Assembly (NCBI GenBank): GCA_003559475.1
Contig: PWLF01000257.1
Location: 1 to 35,823 of the forward strand
From: Bacteroidales bacterium
Lineage (GTDB): Bacteria > Bacteroidota > Bacteroidia > Bacteroidales > UBA7960
DNA length: 35,823 nt
Reading direction: 5' to 3'
Part shown: positions 35,703 to 35,823 of the stretch, piece by piece
Layout of the letters: each line of letters begins with the position of its first letter
Numbering within the stretch: the first letter of the stretch is position 1
Position numbers and translations under genes: made by a program
The notes under the pieces: model-generated
Told to the model about the DNA's origin: nothing
Databases searched by the model: none
What the model saw: the letters and a program-made list of their open reading frames with translations, nothing else

Positions 35703-35823
35703 ACGAAAGCACTTTTTTTCTAAAAAACGCTTTTTTATTTTAACGATAAAATCCAGTCGCCAAGCGGGTTGAGGTCACTTTTTACCTTCAAATAATTCAA
35801 AATAGTTCTTATTATATAAATAT
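35703..35823. repeat. Terminal direct repeat, right copy
   Basis: Identical to 1-121. It carries the inverted repeat and AT-rich part of element A and shows that the contig closes on itself. Confidence 0.95.

Noticed and set aside
1-35823. A reassigned stop codon (TGA or TAG), as in Mollicutes or some gut phages
   Set aside because: All three stops end full-length genes at expected places, for example TAG at 21234, TGA at 8089 and TAA for most, and key genes such as terL and capsid read through with no internal stops.
1-35823. tRNA genes, integrase attachment site or a rolling-circle origin
   Set aside because: I found no cloverleaf-like GC-rich segment ending in a T-arm, no integrase to use an att site, and no Rep protein with HUH motifs.

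Overview
The window is the complete genome of an AT-rich tailed phage with a long non-contractile tail (siphovirus). Bases 1-121 recur exactly at 35703-35823. That looks like the overlap left by an assembler on a circular or circularly permuted molecule, so the unique genome is about 35,702 bp. Low GC, AGA/ATA-rich codon use, strong AGGAGG ribosome sites, Firmicutes-type tail proteins (Dit, Tal, BppU-like) and a SpoIIP-like enzyme point to a spore-forming clostridial host, probably a gut one. That host call is an inference. TAA, TAG and TGA all act as stops, so the genetic code is standard.

Layout. (1) 270-4762, rightward: terminase small and large subunits, portal, Mu F-like head protein and an HK97 gp10-like protein. 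(2) 4779-5685, leftward: a three-gene cassette of two small paralogous proteins and a basic membrane protein, the best candidate for a host-interaction or superinfection-exclusion system. (3) 6145-18748, rightward: scaffold, capsid, connectors, tail terminator, tail tube, tail chaperones joined by a probable -1 frameshift, tape measure, Dit, Tal, a BppU-like fibre and a small protein. (4) 18799-20703: amidase endolysin, holin, XhlA-like protein, a membrane protein, a 21-residue basic peptide and a sigma-region-4-like regulator. (5) 21069-21716: a ribbon-helix-helix (RHH) regulator and three tiny proteins. (6) 21939-26192: an accessory, probably virion-linked cassette with Gln-, Met-, Gly- and Cys-rich proteins, a helical-bundle protein and two fibre-like proteins sharing an N-terminal tag. 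(7) 26503-35568: early/replication genes (zinc-finger SF2 helicase, Gp157-like, Erf annealing protein, ERCC4 nuclease, SSB), a DUF4230-like/SpoIIP-like exported pair and many small unknowns.

I see no integrase, CI-like repressor, DNA polymerase, tRNA, CRISPR array or insertion sequence.

The most unusual content is non-coding. Every module boundary (around 1, 5900, 20850 and 26300) holds a diverged copy of one ~170-bp element. Each has a 24-bp imperfect inverted repeat, 60-100 variable bases and an AT-rich block containing a version of CTTATTATATAAATAT. Copies A and C point one way, B and D the other. Downstream of A, B and C lies a promoter whose -35/-10 spacer carries a 14-bp dyad centred on TGTGACCACA. 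These three promoters feed terminase, the leftward cassette and the RHH gene, which suggests one autoregulated repressor. Two sites in the late operon (7577-7613, 12749-12784) are terminator hairpins whose loop region encodes the -35 of a promoter with a TATAAT exactly 17 bp on. The early region has at least five promoters of one type, GTGTTGACAWTGT.
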